Shown here one piece after another: positions 1 to 11,500 of a stretch of 64,000 nt of DNA. The notes below the pieces were generated by a model that did not search any database, was not told the DNA's origin, and saw only the letters and a program-made list of their open reading frames with translations. The position numbers were made by a program, and so were the translations under genes. Position 1 is the stretch's first letter; the number at the start of each line of letters is the position of its first letter. Source of the stretch: Austropuccinia psidii (taxonomy: Eukaryota > Basidiomycota > Pucciniomycetes > Pucciniales > Sphaerophragmiaceae); contig JALGQZ010000017.1 in the NCBI GenBank assembly GCA_023105745.1, positions 1,460,001 through 1,524,000 of the forward strand. The letters run 5' to 3'.

Positions 1-2
1 AT

Positions 3-1521
3 GAGGTAGACACGAGTTTCCATATCTCAAGCCAACTTCTAATGAAAGACTGCAAAGATCCATCACTTTCATCAAAATTAGATGAAACATGGAAAAAGGC
101 ATATGATGAAGGAAGATTCCACCTCGTTGATGGAATCCTTTATCATAGAACAAAAAACACATGTGTTATGTCCTTAACAGATAGAACCCTGATAAACACT
201 ATTTTACATGAGTGTCATGATAGTGTTGCAGCTGGACATCTTTCAGAAGACAGAACACTAGAAAGGGTGAAAACCTGCTCTTGGTGGCAAAATTGGAAGA
301 AAGATGTTGCAGAATACTGCCAAACCTGTGACAGATGTCAAAAAGCCAACAGAGCCACAGGAAAGAAATTTGGAATGATGATCCAAATTCAAGAACCAAA
401 ATCCCCATGGGAAATAGTTCATATGGATTCGGTAACAGCATTACCTCAAGGAGGAGACAGAAGCTATAATGCATGCCTAGTATTAGTTGACAGGTATAGC
501 AAAACTCCCATGTTCCTACCATTTCACAAAGATGACACAGCTATGGACACAGCCATAATGATATGGAATAAAGTCATTAGCCATACAGGCTTATTCCAGA
601 ATATGATAAGTGACAGAGACCCAAAATTCACTTCAGCATTATGGACAAATCTCCATAACTTTTTTGGGACAAAGCTATCATTCTCAACAGCTTACCATTG
701 TCAAACTGATGGTTTAGCAGAAAGAATGATACAATCCTTGGAGGACATGATCAAAATATTCTGTGCTTATGGACTAGAATTCAAAGATTCTAATGGTTTT
801 ACCCATGATTGGTGTACACTAATACCAGCCCTTGAACTGTCATACAAGACATCAATCCATTCTTCTACAGGCAAAACACCAGAAATGCTAGAAAAAGGTT
901 GGAATCTAAGATTTCCTCATGGTACCCTAAAAAAGGACTTAGTGGATATACATCCAATAGCAAGCAGTTTTAAGATAATGCTTGACAAAGCAAGACACCA
1001 TGCAAACAGATTTATGCAGGATTCTTTCAAATATGCAAAAAGAAAGATGGGTTAAAAGTCATAAACCACCTGACTTCAAAATGGGAGACTTGGTCCTAGT
1101 ATCAACCCTTAGCTTCATTAACATAAAAGGTCCAAAGAAATTGAAAGATTACTTTGCAGTACCATTTATTATAAAAGCACTCCATGGACCCAATGCTTTG
1201 CAATTGGAACTCACAGGTGGATTAATGAACAAACACCCAGCTTTCCCTGTAAGTCTGATAAAACCTTACAGCTCAAGTGACAAGAAATTATTTCCATTAA
1301 GAAATAAACCCCCACTTGACATTTCCCCCTTGGAAGAAGGAGAAGAAAAGAAAATTGTAAAAGTCCTTAAAGAAAGAAGGACAAGAAACAAAGAAGAAAG
1401 AAAATACCTTGTCAGGTATAAAAACTCAACTCAAGAAGATTAATGGCTATATGAGAAAGATATAACAAATGCTGATAAACTACTAAGAAGGCTCAGACAT
1501 GAAAGAAAACCTAAAGAATAG
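3..1521 (+). pseudogene. Element F pol remnant: integrase and C-terminal chromodomain-like tail (5' partial)
   Basis: This is the C-terminal third of a Ty3/Gypsy polyprotein, the part that joins element cDNA to the chromosome. In order it shows the integrase zinc-binding HHCC region (ECHDS..GH, then CQTCDRC, about 205-345), the catalytic core with D in MDSV, D in SDRDPKF and E in GLAERM, the SH3-like DNA-binding part (MGDLVLVS, about 1081-1260) and a chromodomain-like tail (KYLVRYKN). Compared with element A it is broken. One inserted base near 1045 shifts the frame, so the first frame stops at 1053-1055 and the second runs from about 982. A TAA at 1441-1443 replaces the Glu codon before the final tryptophan. 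The original C terminus is at 1519-1521. It is a decayed relative of A, and the start is off-window. Confidence 0.88.
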
Positions 1522-1639
1522 AAAAGGTAAGCATTACTGAGCTTCAAGACTAACAAAGTCTATTGAAGAGGTAGGACAGTGGATGATATCCTAATTACAC
1601 ATATCAGATTGTGGTACAATATTTTTTGGTGGTAGGGAA

Positions 1640-3597
1640 TGTGAACCTTTGAGATATGACCGCATACCCAAAAAGGTCACAAGAAATATTTAAAATAATT
1701 ATACCTTAAAAATAATTACCTTAAAACTACAAAAATGCCATAAATAGGCATAAAGCTTGGTTTAACTCAAACTCCAATGAGCAAACATGTAAGATATATT
1801 GCACCATTAGATTCCCCATGGTAAAATACACATATACCATTTTTATGGCATATCTGTAAAGTCAATATTTAATGAGTTATAAGTAATAATACGTTATAAA
1901 AAACATAAATCCTTAATTATTTCAAACACCAATGAAGCAAAATGTGAAAGGAATGGTACCATTGGATTTTCCATAAAGCTCCACACATAAAAAAATTAAG
2001 AAGCTAAGCTCCAAGTTCAATACTTAAGGAGTTAAGCTGAATATATGCACTTTTTTGGTCAACGCATATATTCAAGGATTTTAGCTAATATCTTTTGAAA
2101 TATACATGATAGAGTGATGAACCAAAAATAAAGTCACAACGTAATTACTGTAGGAATACAGAAATGACCTTTATTTTACAAGTTATAAACAAGGTTAAAA
2201 CCTGTAATGGATTATTGATTAAAATCAATAGAGCTGTTGACCACTTTGTTGTGAAAGTGGTCCAAACTTAGAAAAAAGTAGACAGTTGGATTCTACTAGT
2301 TCATTTGTGAGGAATTATGTATTTTTTATTATAATACTCAAGGTATAACCCCCTGAAATCATGGTTTGAAGTTTAAAATATTAAATTTGGACAGAAAATA
2401 TGAGCTACAAGAAAAATAATCAAAAATAGAGTTTTTATGATGTAATGCAATGCTCTTGGAAGCTACATAAGGATATGCCAAGCTATCACAATCCACTCCC
2501 AGAATAGCTGTAGCGTGTATAACCTGAAAGTTATTAATGATCAAAGCTTAAGCCTAAATTTGATCATTTAAGATCACTCACTGTAATCTTATTTTAGGTT
2601 TAACAGTCATAGAAGTGATAAAACTGGTGAATACTATTAGAATATGATTAATAGTAATAAAATACACAAAGTCAAGGCTTCTGCCAAGCCTATGATGTCA
2701 TCAAACTTAGAGTTATAGTGATAACTCTAAATAATGGCATAATTATGAGGTAAGATGGTTTGATCATGATGTAATCATCACCAAACCTTAAAATATTGAT
2801 CAATTCTAGTAGAAAGAATCAGTACACGTCTACTAGAAGCCTGTTGGACTCTAGGAGGGAGGTATTTATTATAAATAGAGCTCTTTTTACTCTGTTTTCC
2901 CTTTAGATGCTTACAAAACATTAAATCATTAAATAAAAAGGTAATTTCTTTATTCTTTATATATAAAGCTTTTATATTATTAAAGACCAAAGATAATCTT
3001 TTAATAATACTCATCTCTGATGTGATTATTGAAATTATTTGATTGTTTTGTTTAAATTTCTCTTAGGAACCTTTATTCCACGTAAAATCAAGAAAAATTG
3101 TAATTTCTCTTAGATTTTATTGTAACTACAATTTAAATAAGTTGTATTTACATTTCTAAGAATAAAATTATTCAAAATTATTATATTAAGCATTAAACGT
3201 AGGTTATTTTTCTTATTATAATAATTTTTCTCTATTATTACTTTAATAATTCTATAGTTGATATAAATAGTATTTAAATTGATTTATAACTTTAATATTA
3301 GTAATATTATTGTTATTAATTGTTTTTTATTAATAAAAAACAATTTTTTATGCCTTTATTATTTTTTGGTAGCAATAATAAAGTGCTTTTAAATATATTA
3401 GTTATCTTATATTAATATATTTATTCTATTATATTATTATATTTATTTAATAATATAATTATTTTGAGCCATAATTATAATAATTCTTTATTATTATAAT
3501 TATTTTTATCTTATTTATTTCATTTATAAGGACATTCATACTACAATAAGTAAAATATTAGTAATTTTTACTTATTGTTTCATAGTCAAACCTTACA
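1640..3597 (+). repeat. 3' LTR of element F (1958 bp)
   Basis: It starts TGTGAACC after a purine-rich run and ends CCTTACA, so it has the TG..CA ends of an LTR. Its edge resembles the A, B and E LTRs but is more diverged. The internal part is very AT-rich, with strings of ATTATT-type sequence in the last 500 bp. I see no coding region in it. Confidence 0.85.
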
Positions 3598-4082
3598 TCT
3601 ACTGAACAGGTGAGGAAAAGGCAAAGACCAACTCAATACAAATAAATATAATATTCCAAAAATAAAGAATAAAAGTATTTATTAAATAATACATCAAAAT
3701 AAAATAATTTACTGGGGAGAAAGAGGGGAAGGTATATTTGAGAATCCACCATCCCTGATCAAAAGAGTGAATTTTTTTGAGAGGAATCTTCATTTGAATT
3801 GATTTGCATAATACAGCCCCTGTATGAATGTATAGGGTCTGTACAAGAGGTGTGGTGGAGTTGGGTGATCATACAGTTTCAGGCTTGTGAATGCAAAACT
3901 GTATTTTGAATATCCAACCTGTACAAGTCTTGACAGGCTGTATTGATGAACCAAGCTGTATGCATGTTTCAGCAAGAAGGCTTTCTGAAACTGATTCCTG
4001 ATACACATACTGGATTTGCTGATTTGATGAGCTTGAGCGGGCTTAAGGTTGAATACCCTTACCCCTGATAATGGTTGTGACA
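3598..4082 (-). repeat. Fragment of a D-type LTR, reverse orientation
   Basis: This stretch matches the right-hand half of the element D LTR at 22265-22733. Shared blocks include a 'ctggggagaaagagggg' type block, 'aagctgtatgcatgtttcagcaag' split over several lines, and the end 'aatacccttacccctg..ggttgtgaca'. It ends TGACA at 4082. Element F interrupts it on the left, and the rest is outside the window. Open frames in it are not conserved genes. Confidence 0.72.
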
Positions 4083-5219
4083 TGCTCATGGCCCAATTAG
4101 TCTATTAAAACCTTCTTGAAGCTTTGTTACCAAGCTAAAGTCCCATCAGATGATGAGAAAATAGCAAATAAACTGCTATTTTGACATGACAAGGAGGTAA
4201 TGAGAAGCTCTGACTCTTGTAACCATGTCAATTACTAATTTTTTGTCATGGATTAATCTTAAAAGATTAATTAAAACCATTTAGATACTAGTAACCATGA
4301 ATTTTCCTTGTGATAAGCAGCTATTACTGTGCTATTTGCTTTTCTACATAGAAATAAGGTGAAAACTTCAAAAATTCATTAAAGATACAATTCTTAATGA
4401 ACTCTTCTTAAGCTTTCAGGACAAACTTATAGAGTTATATTTCATATATAAACCAAAAATAATTATTAATTCATAATTAAAATTAAAAATTTACTTACAG
4501 TCTATTTTTTGATTATTCCACATGAAACACTGAATCTTCAATAATTCACAGAAAATACAACCTGTGATGAAATTTCCAATAAAATTGACAAATTTGAGAA
4601 ATTGATGTTTATTTGTAAATAAAAGAATATTGACAGTTGTTACTTTCTTAACCATAAATGGTTTGTTAGTCACATAAAATGACTAAATTAAGCAATTGTG
4701 ATAATCTTATGTGACAGCAGGTGATTTAATCAATAATCCAAAGAGGATAACTGTTTTATCACTCTTTTTTTTAAGTTCTCTCCATTTCATGCCTCTTTGA
4801 GCTGTTTTTGAATTGAAAGAAACCTCCTCTTGATTTTTTTTCTGAATCATCTTATTATTCAATCATATCATTAGTGCCAACAAGTAAGTATTGATTAAAA
4901 TCTTTCAAATCAATGAGAAAGATTTAAATCATAGAACCAAACTATTTCCAATATTTTTCAACTGTGATATTTCTGTATGACTGCTATGACTCAATTTTGA
5001 TCCTTTAAATCCACAAATAATCCATCAAATCAATCTACCAATTATTTTCAAGGTATTATTAAAGCATTAGTGAGTATTTTCACTTAATTCTTAAAGTGTT
5101 GCTCCATTAATATTTTTATTCAAGAAATATCTTTATCATTTCTCTTGAAAAAGATAAATATAGATCAAAATAATTTTTTATTATTAATCAATCTGGTAAT
5201 TGATTTTAGTAGACAATTC
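4083..5219 (+). repeat. Older A-type LTR, left fragment (host of element A insertion)
   Basis: From 'ggcccaattagtctattaaaacc' onward it follows the element A LTR from about its position 590, block by block, with many substitutions. It is cut at 5219 by element A and resumes at 15496. The five bases 5215-5219 (AATTC) are the left target duplication of A. The first part of this old LTR is missing in the window. Confidence 0.75.
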
Positions 5220-7143
5220 TGTGAGCCTTAAGGTATATTTTACATACCCAAATAGGCCACAATTATCTTAAAAAGAAATTTTGAATTATGCAAAACTCAT
5301 AAGTCATGCATATATCCAAAATTCATCATTTTCAATTTCAGAAAAGATGAATAACTTTTTATTGAGTAAGTAAATCCATGGATTTAAGACCAGATTTGGA
5401 TTCTACACAAAAATTCACCTAGGGTAGCTCAATAGAGTAAATAAGCTCAATTTAAGTATTTAAGGTGGTAAAATGGTAAATACTTTAATACCACATCATT
5501 AATACCACATAAAAGATCCGTGAAAATTTTTGTTTTTCTTGATTTTTAGCCAAAATAATGGGAAAGTGAGAAATCCCATGTTACATATACACTAAGAATA
5601 GTGTTATGCATGTTTTGAGCACTTAATATTATGGTATTCTTACATGGACTTTTGGTACACCCATAGTGGATATCTCACTTGAAGCTTAAATTACTATTTT
5701 GACGTAAAAATTAGGCAAGGGGGACAAAAGACATCAAAGAGAGCCAGGGTACCCAACTTCTGAGGCCTCAGAGGCGTGGATAGCTCCAGAGCATGGATCC
5801 ATGGCTCATCTTGGCCCAATTGGTAAACTAAAACTCTTTGGGAACTTGGTTACCAAGTTACACCTGCTGTAATCATAAGAAAAATAGCAAATAACCTGCT
5901 ATTTTGACGTGCCAAGGAGGTAATAAGCTACTTAGGCTCCTGTAACCACGTCAATTCTTGATGAATTTCCATGACTAGACCCTAAAAGAGTAATTAAACC
6001 CTTTTGGGATCCATATTCATTGATTTACCTCATAGCAACCAGCAAAATACTGCTATTTGCAATTCTACGTAGAAATGAGGTAAAAACTTCAAAAATTCAT
6101 TAAAAATACAATTCTTAATGAATCTTCCTGAAACTTTCAGGACCAATGAAGCACTGTATTATCTATGGTACAACCAAAAAGAATTATGGTTTTACTAGTA
6201 AAATTCAAAGTTTTACTTACAGTCCATTTTTGACCATTCTACGTGAAACACTGAATCTTCAAAAATTCACAGTAATTAAATTCTGTGATGAAATTGGCAA
6301 TAACATTGATAACTTTGAGAAATCAATGATTATTTTAGAATAAAAGAAGATTTACTGTTTTTACTCCTTTTATTCTTAACCATATTGGGGTTGGTAGTCA
6401 CGTAAAAGCATCAATTAAGTAATTATGATAATCTTACGTGACAACAGATGATGCAATCATTAATCCAAAAAGGTTTATTGTTTTCTCACTCACTGGTTTT
6501 TCAGTTTGCTCCATGGCACGCCTCTGTGAGCTGTTGTTGACTTAAGAGAAGCTTATTCTTGCTGTTTTTTCCGTATCATCATCTTATCAATTTATTAAAT
6601 CATTATTACCAACAAGTAAGTATTAGTTAAAGCTATTCTTAAGTGTTTTAAATCTTTCAAAATCATCCAGAAAGACGTGAAATCATAGAATCCAACTATA
6701 AATTGTTGTAATACTGTTATAAATCCTTTTGATCCCTTAAATCCACAATTCCATGTCAAATTTCTCTACTCTTATCTATCAATAAGTTCTTTGGAGTATT
6801 AGTGAGTCAGTTATTTTTAATTCTTAAAGTTTTTCTCTAGTAATAGTTTTCTTCAAGAATTATATTCATAATTATTCTTGTAAAAGATAATTATATATTA
6901 AAATAATTTTATTATTATTTTAATAAAGAAGTTTTTATTATTAAATTCTTCTTGTAATTGATTCTAGTAGACAATTACTGCTCACTGTTATAATCACTAG
7001 TAGTGTATAACACGTGAAAGAAATAATTTTATAATTATTTAATTGTGGTTATAATAATTTTTTATTATTATATTTCATAAGAACAGACATAGTACTGTTG
7101 ATTAATAATAATATTATCATCAGTTTCATAGTCACATCTTACA
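5220..7143 (+). repeat. 5' LTR of element A (1924 bp)
   Basis: It has TG..CA ends and is paired with 13571-15495. It contains the perfect 12-base palindrome TTCTACGTAGAA at 6063-6074 and several other ACGT cores (near 5702, 5918, 5947, 6240, 6400, 6436, 6675, 7013). A 65-codon open frame at 6146-6343 is also present in the 3' LTR but has no recognisable domain, and I do not call it a gene. Confidence 0.95.
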
Positions 7144-7161
7144 TTTGGGGGCCTGGCCGTG
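7144..7161 (+). other. Probable primer-binding region of element A
   Basis: The sequence immediately inside the 5' LTR, TTTGGGGGCCTGGCCGTG, sits where minus-strand cDNA synthesis is primed. Element B has a related sequence (TTCAGGGGTGCAGCCATG) at the same place. I could not assign the tRNA. Confidence 0.5.
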
Positions 7162-7530
7162 TTTTTTGAACCTTGTACCCTTAATTAATATATTTTTAAG
7201 CTCTAAAATATATTAATTGAATATTTTTTCCTTTCATTTTAAAGTCAAAATAATTCTTATTTTTGAGATTGTTTTGGAAATCTTTTTCATTGAGGAATTT
7301 GGTTTAATTTTATACTGTTTTACACGTGGCTTTTTCACATCCAAAAACCTATAAAATTATTCTTTGAGTTACTCTGAATTAATTTTCATTCAAAATCTTA
7401 AATTTTAATTTTTTTTCTTTAAAAAGAATAATTTTTTTAATATTAAAAAATAATAAAATTCATAAAAAATCTTTTAAAAAATATCTTAAAACACAAAAAT
7501 AATTTCTTTTATCATATTTTTTCTCTTTAA

Positions 7531-8505
7531 GTGTCTTTAATCAAATACTGTGCAGCTGGTAACAGACTCAGTAAAAGATACATCAATAGTCCAGAATCTG
7601 AAGACAGTATTGAGGTGCAGATTGCTAAAAGAGGCACCTTATTCAACTCAGAAAAAGCTAAATTACCACCAAAAGGTGTGTATTTTATCTTATATTTTTC
7701 ACCTTTTATCTTTAAATTGACGTGAAAATGGTGCATACCAGAAATGGAAGCAACTATTCAGTCCAACCAGATGGATGTGGACAAGGAAGAGGCAAGACCA
7801 AATCCAGAAGTGCCAAATCTTCCACAAGAAAGACACATCTGGAGGATGCCAGAGTTGCCCCCCATTCCCCAAGGTCTGTACCAACAGATTTTGACGTAAA
7901 TTCTGAGCCTGAACTGATTTATGGTAATATTTCCAGGGCTGAACCACTTTCAGGTGGCAGCAATAGAAATATATCAATGCCAGTACAAAAACTGGTTCAG
8001 AGCAGCCAAGGAAGAGGAGTGGGAAATCTGCCCAAGCCTTTGGCAGGGGGCTATGAACTCCTACTTACACATCAAGAGCTTTCTGGGTCAGGAGAAGACC
8101 ATAGAACTCTTAGGAGGATGGAGCCCCCTGTCTTGCAAAGACAAGGTCAAAAAGATAAAGAATTGGTTGAAGAACCAAAGTCTTTTATCCATAGACCAGA
8201 AGAAAGAGTTGGAAATGACTCCAGCTTTGGAGACAGAGGCACCAGTGGCATCTACCAGCTCCAAACCAGCTCCAGAAGCGTCCAAGGACAAGCCCAAAGG
8301 ACCTCAAAAGAAACAGAGAGGTCCCAAGAACCATCAAGGCAAGGGCAAAGGCAAAGCCAATTGGCACAGACCTTACCCACAAGGGTACAGGATCCCCAAA
8401 TTGGAACCTTCAGCCGTGGACAGTGTCTTCAATATGGCCAGAACTCTTATGGAATTCACAGCCAAGGAGCAGGAAAGGATGAAAAGGACTCTTCCACGCA
8501 AATAA
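7531..8505 (+). CDS. Putative spliced accessory protein overlapping gag (element A), about 281 codons
   Basis: I do not recognise a family, and this gene model is an inference. Three segments share one frame: 7531-7675, 7742-7873 and 7937-8505. The two gaps fit short fungal introns. Intron 1 is 7676-7741 (66 nt, GTGTGT..CCAG, TTGAC branch-like motif) and intron 2 is 7874-7936 (63 nt, GTCTGT..CCAG). The last segment lies +1 relative to gag-pol and ends at TAA 8503-8505. It encodes a tryptophan- and tyrosine-rich stretch ([18 protein letters not shown]), a Lys/Pro/Gly-rich basic stretch ([18 protein letters not shown]) and a conserved end ([14 protein letters not shown]). Element B encodes a 270-codon counterpart with the same motifs. 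The first segment has no ATG and follows an AG|TGTCT acceptor-like site, so a further upstream exon, perhaps supplying the A of a split ATG, is likely. The minimum supported part is 7921-8505. Confidence 0.55.
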
Positions 8506-11500
8506 ATGATGTACATAGAAGTATTAGTGTAGAAATTGTCAAACTTGAGTCAAAGTTGAAGCAAATTACATTAGACATCAATGATTTAAAGAAAAATGAC
8601 AAGCAACATTCTGATTGGCATCAATTGACAAATATCACCCTGGAGTCAATTAGCAATGCTTGTGAAAGAATTGAGAACCAATGTCAAAATAATGACACAG
8701 AGGATCCTTCCATTTTTAAAGTAAATGATAGACTTAAAACTCTTGAAGACCATGTCTTACAAATAGTTAAGAACACTAATCAATTTGCTATACATTTAGC
8801 AAAAAGTGACAGTGAGAGGCAGAAATTAAAGAATGATATAATTGCAAGTGTGGAGCAAATTCATAAGAATCATGAACCACACATGCCAAGACATTCTACA
8901 CCTTTGACTGAAGAAAAACTCTCTGTTAAAGAAAGTCTTACACCATTCTTGGGAGAAAATGCCTACTCTGCAAGAGATATTCCCAAAATAGAAGAATGGC
9001 CAGCATTCTCTGGTGAAGGAGAATACAACCATATTGAATTCATCAGGACTATTGATATGTTGCAAGAAGACTTTAATATACCTGATGAAATCATAGTGGG
9101 AAAACTAAACTGTTTGTTTACCAGAACTGCAAAGAAATGGTATTACAAAATGAGGATTGATCATGGTAAACATGACTGGTCTTGGTGGAAATCTGAAGTG
9201 ATTACCAAATGGGCCAATAATTCTTGGAGGTTTAAAATGGAGAATGCTTTTGAAAGTGCTATTTTTAACTCAGAAAAAGACAAACCACTTACTTGGTTCT
9301 TCAAACAAAAAGACAGATTATCTGCTTTACACCCAGATATGTCTGACACTATGATTAATATGAAAATATTAAGAAAGTGTGGAGGAGAACTGGAACATGC
9401 TATCAAAAGCAGATGTGTGGAACCTTGTTCAACAGAGGACTACATTAATGCTATGGAAGATATCATTACCAGGACAAGAATTGGTAAGACTTGGATTAAA
9501 AACCCAATAGAGTCCAAAATAGTCTCAAAGATTCCTAGAGAAGAAAGAAGACCAGAAAGACCTGTCTTGAAGTGTCATAAATGTGGAAGTACTTCACATT
9601 TAGCCAACACTTGTCCTAAGAAGACAAAAATCAATGAAGTTCAAGTCATTGAAGGAATTCAGTGTACTGAGGAGAAAGAGGAGTCTGATCAAGATTCTGC
9701 AGTCTCTGAAGATACACCAGTGGAGGACTATCCCATTGAAAACATTTCAGCTTTCTTTGAGGTCACAGAAGTCCATACCCACTTGCCACAATACAGTGAA
9801 GATTGCTGCAACCTGATCAATATCCAAGATGCCAGAATGTGTAAAACAAAACCTGCTAGAGGAAAGGGTTATACTGCTGGAGCATCCTGTATCACATCAG
9901 TTCTGATGAGTGATATTGAAGCCAAAGTAAATTTGGATACAGGGGCATTTTGCACTTGTGTTGGCAAAGATTATCTCCAAATTATTCTTCCTGAATGGAA
10001 AAACCATCTATTACCAATAGAAGGTGTACAATTCAGTAGTGCCAGTAACAATATGTACCCCTTGGGCATATTGGACACTAATATTGTATTCCCACATCCA
10101 GCAGGAAGTGTAAGAATGAAAACTGAGATTGTAGTAATGGATAATTGCACATCTCAGCACATCATTCTTGGAAATGATTACTTAAATATTTATGGTATTG
10201 ATATAAATAACCATAAAGACAGATATTTCACAATTGGAGATAACAAGAGACAAAAATTTGCTTTCTCCAATATGCCAAAACAGATATCTGTAGTATCTTC
10301 TGTCAAGGATACTTACAAAGATGAATTTGTGACTAATCAACTTGTTGAAGCACAAATTAATCAATCATTGTCACCAAAGATGAGGAATGAGCTTATTAAT
10401 GTGTTATACACATATAAAAATGCATTTGCCTCTGATAATGAACCATTAGGCGCTATAAGAGGACATGAAGTTGATATTACTCTTAATATTGACAGACCAT
10501 ATCCTCCAGTACTTAGAAGACCAGCTTATCCAGCCAGTCCTAGAGCTAGAGAGGCCTTGGAAAAACATATCCAAGAGTTGATCCAACTTGGTGTGCTAAG
10601 GAAAGTAGGCCATAATGAGGAAGTTGAAGTGACAACACCTGTTATTATTGCATGGCATAATGATAAGTCAAGAATGGTTGGAGATTTTAGAGCTTTGAAT
10701 ACCTACACAGTTCCAGATAGGTATCCAATCCCTAGAATTCAAGAAACTTTGACTCAATTGTCTAAAGCCAAGTATATAACATCAATGGATGCATTGAAAG
10801 GCTTCCATCAAAATGTTTTGACGCCTAAAGCTAAGAAAGTACTTAGAATTATCACTCACTGTGGCATTTTTGAGTATCTTAGAATGCCATTTGGCATTAA
10901 AAATTCTCCATCTCATTATCAAAGAATGATGAATACCATCTTCCCCACAGAATTGTCTGAAGGATGGCTTATCATTTATATTGATGATATTATTATATGT
11001 TTTGACTCATGGTCTTTGCACCTTGAAAGACTTGCAAAAGTACTTCATAAAGTTGCAGAAGTGAACATGAAAATTTCACTTAAGAAATGCAATTTTGGTT
11101 TTGAAGAACTCAAAGCATTAGGACATGTTGTTTCTGGTTTGAGCTTGGGTATTGACAAGAATAAAGTAGCAGCAGTGTTACTTAAGCCAATACCCCAGAA
11201 TAAAAAAGAAATGATGTCTTTTCTTGGATTTGCTAGTTACTATAGGCAACACTTGAAAGATTTTGCAATTCTAGCTAAGTCACTCTATAGAATCTGTGAT
11301 CAACAGACTGTATTTGAGATGACACAGGAAAGAATTAAAGCTTATGAGAAGATAAAGAAAGCCCTTACAGAAGCACCTTTACTCCTCATGCCTGACTGGA
11401 ATATTCCTTTTAAATTGTACATTGATGCATGTGGAGATGGACTAGGGGCAGCCCTACATCAAGTCCAGATTATTGATGACAAACCTACAGAAGGACCAGT

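Larger units (their letters stand above)
1..3597 (+). mobile_element. Element F: 3' part of a Ty3/Gypsy retrotransposon, cut by window edge
   Basis: The window opens inside the integrase part of a polyprotein that matches element A at high similarity. After the polyprotein end come a short 3' region, a purine-rich run (ggtggtagggaa) that is the likely polypurine tract, and an LTR at 1640-3597 beginning TGTGAACC and ending CCTTACA. The 5' part lies outside the window, so its age from LTR comparison cannot be read. The likely right-hand target duplication is TCTAC at 3598-3602. Confidence 0.88.

Noticed and set aside
6146..6343. 65-codon open frame in the A 5' LTR, repeated at 14498-14692
   Set aside because: It is kept only because the LTRs are near-identical. 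The related solo LTRs do not keep it open and it has no domain.
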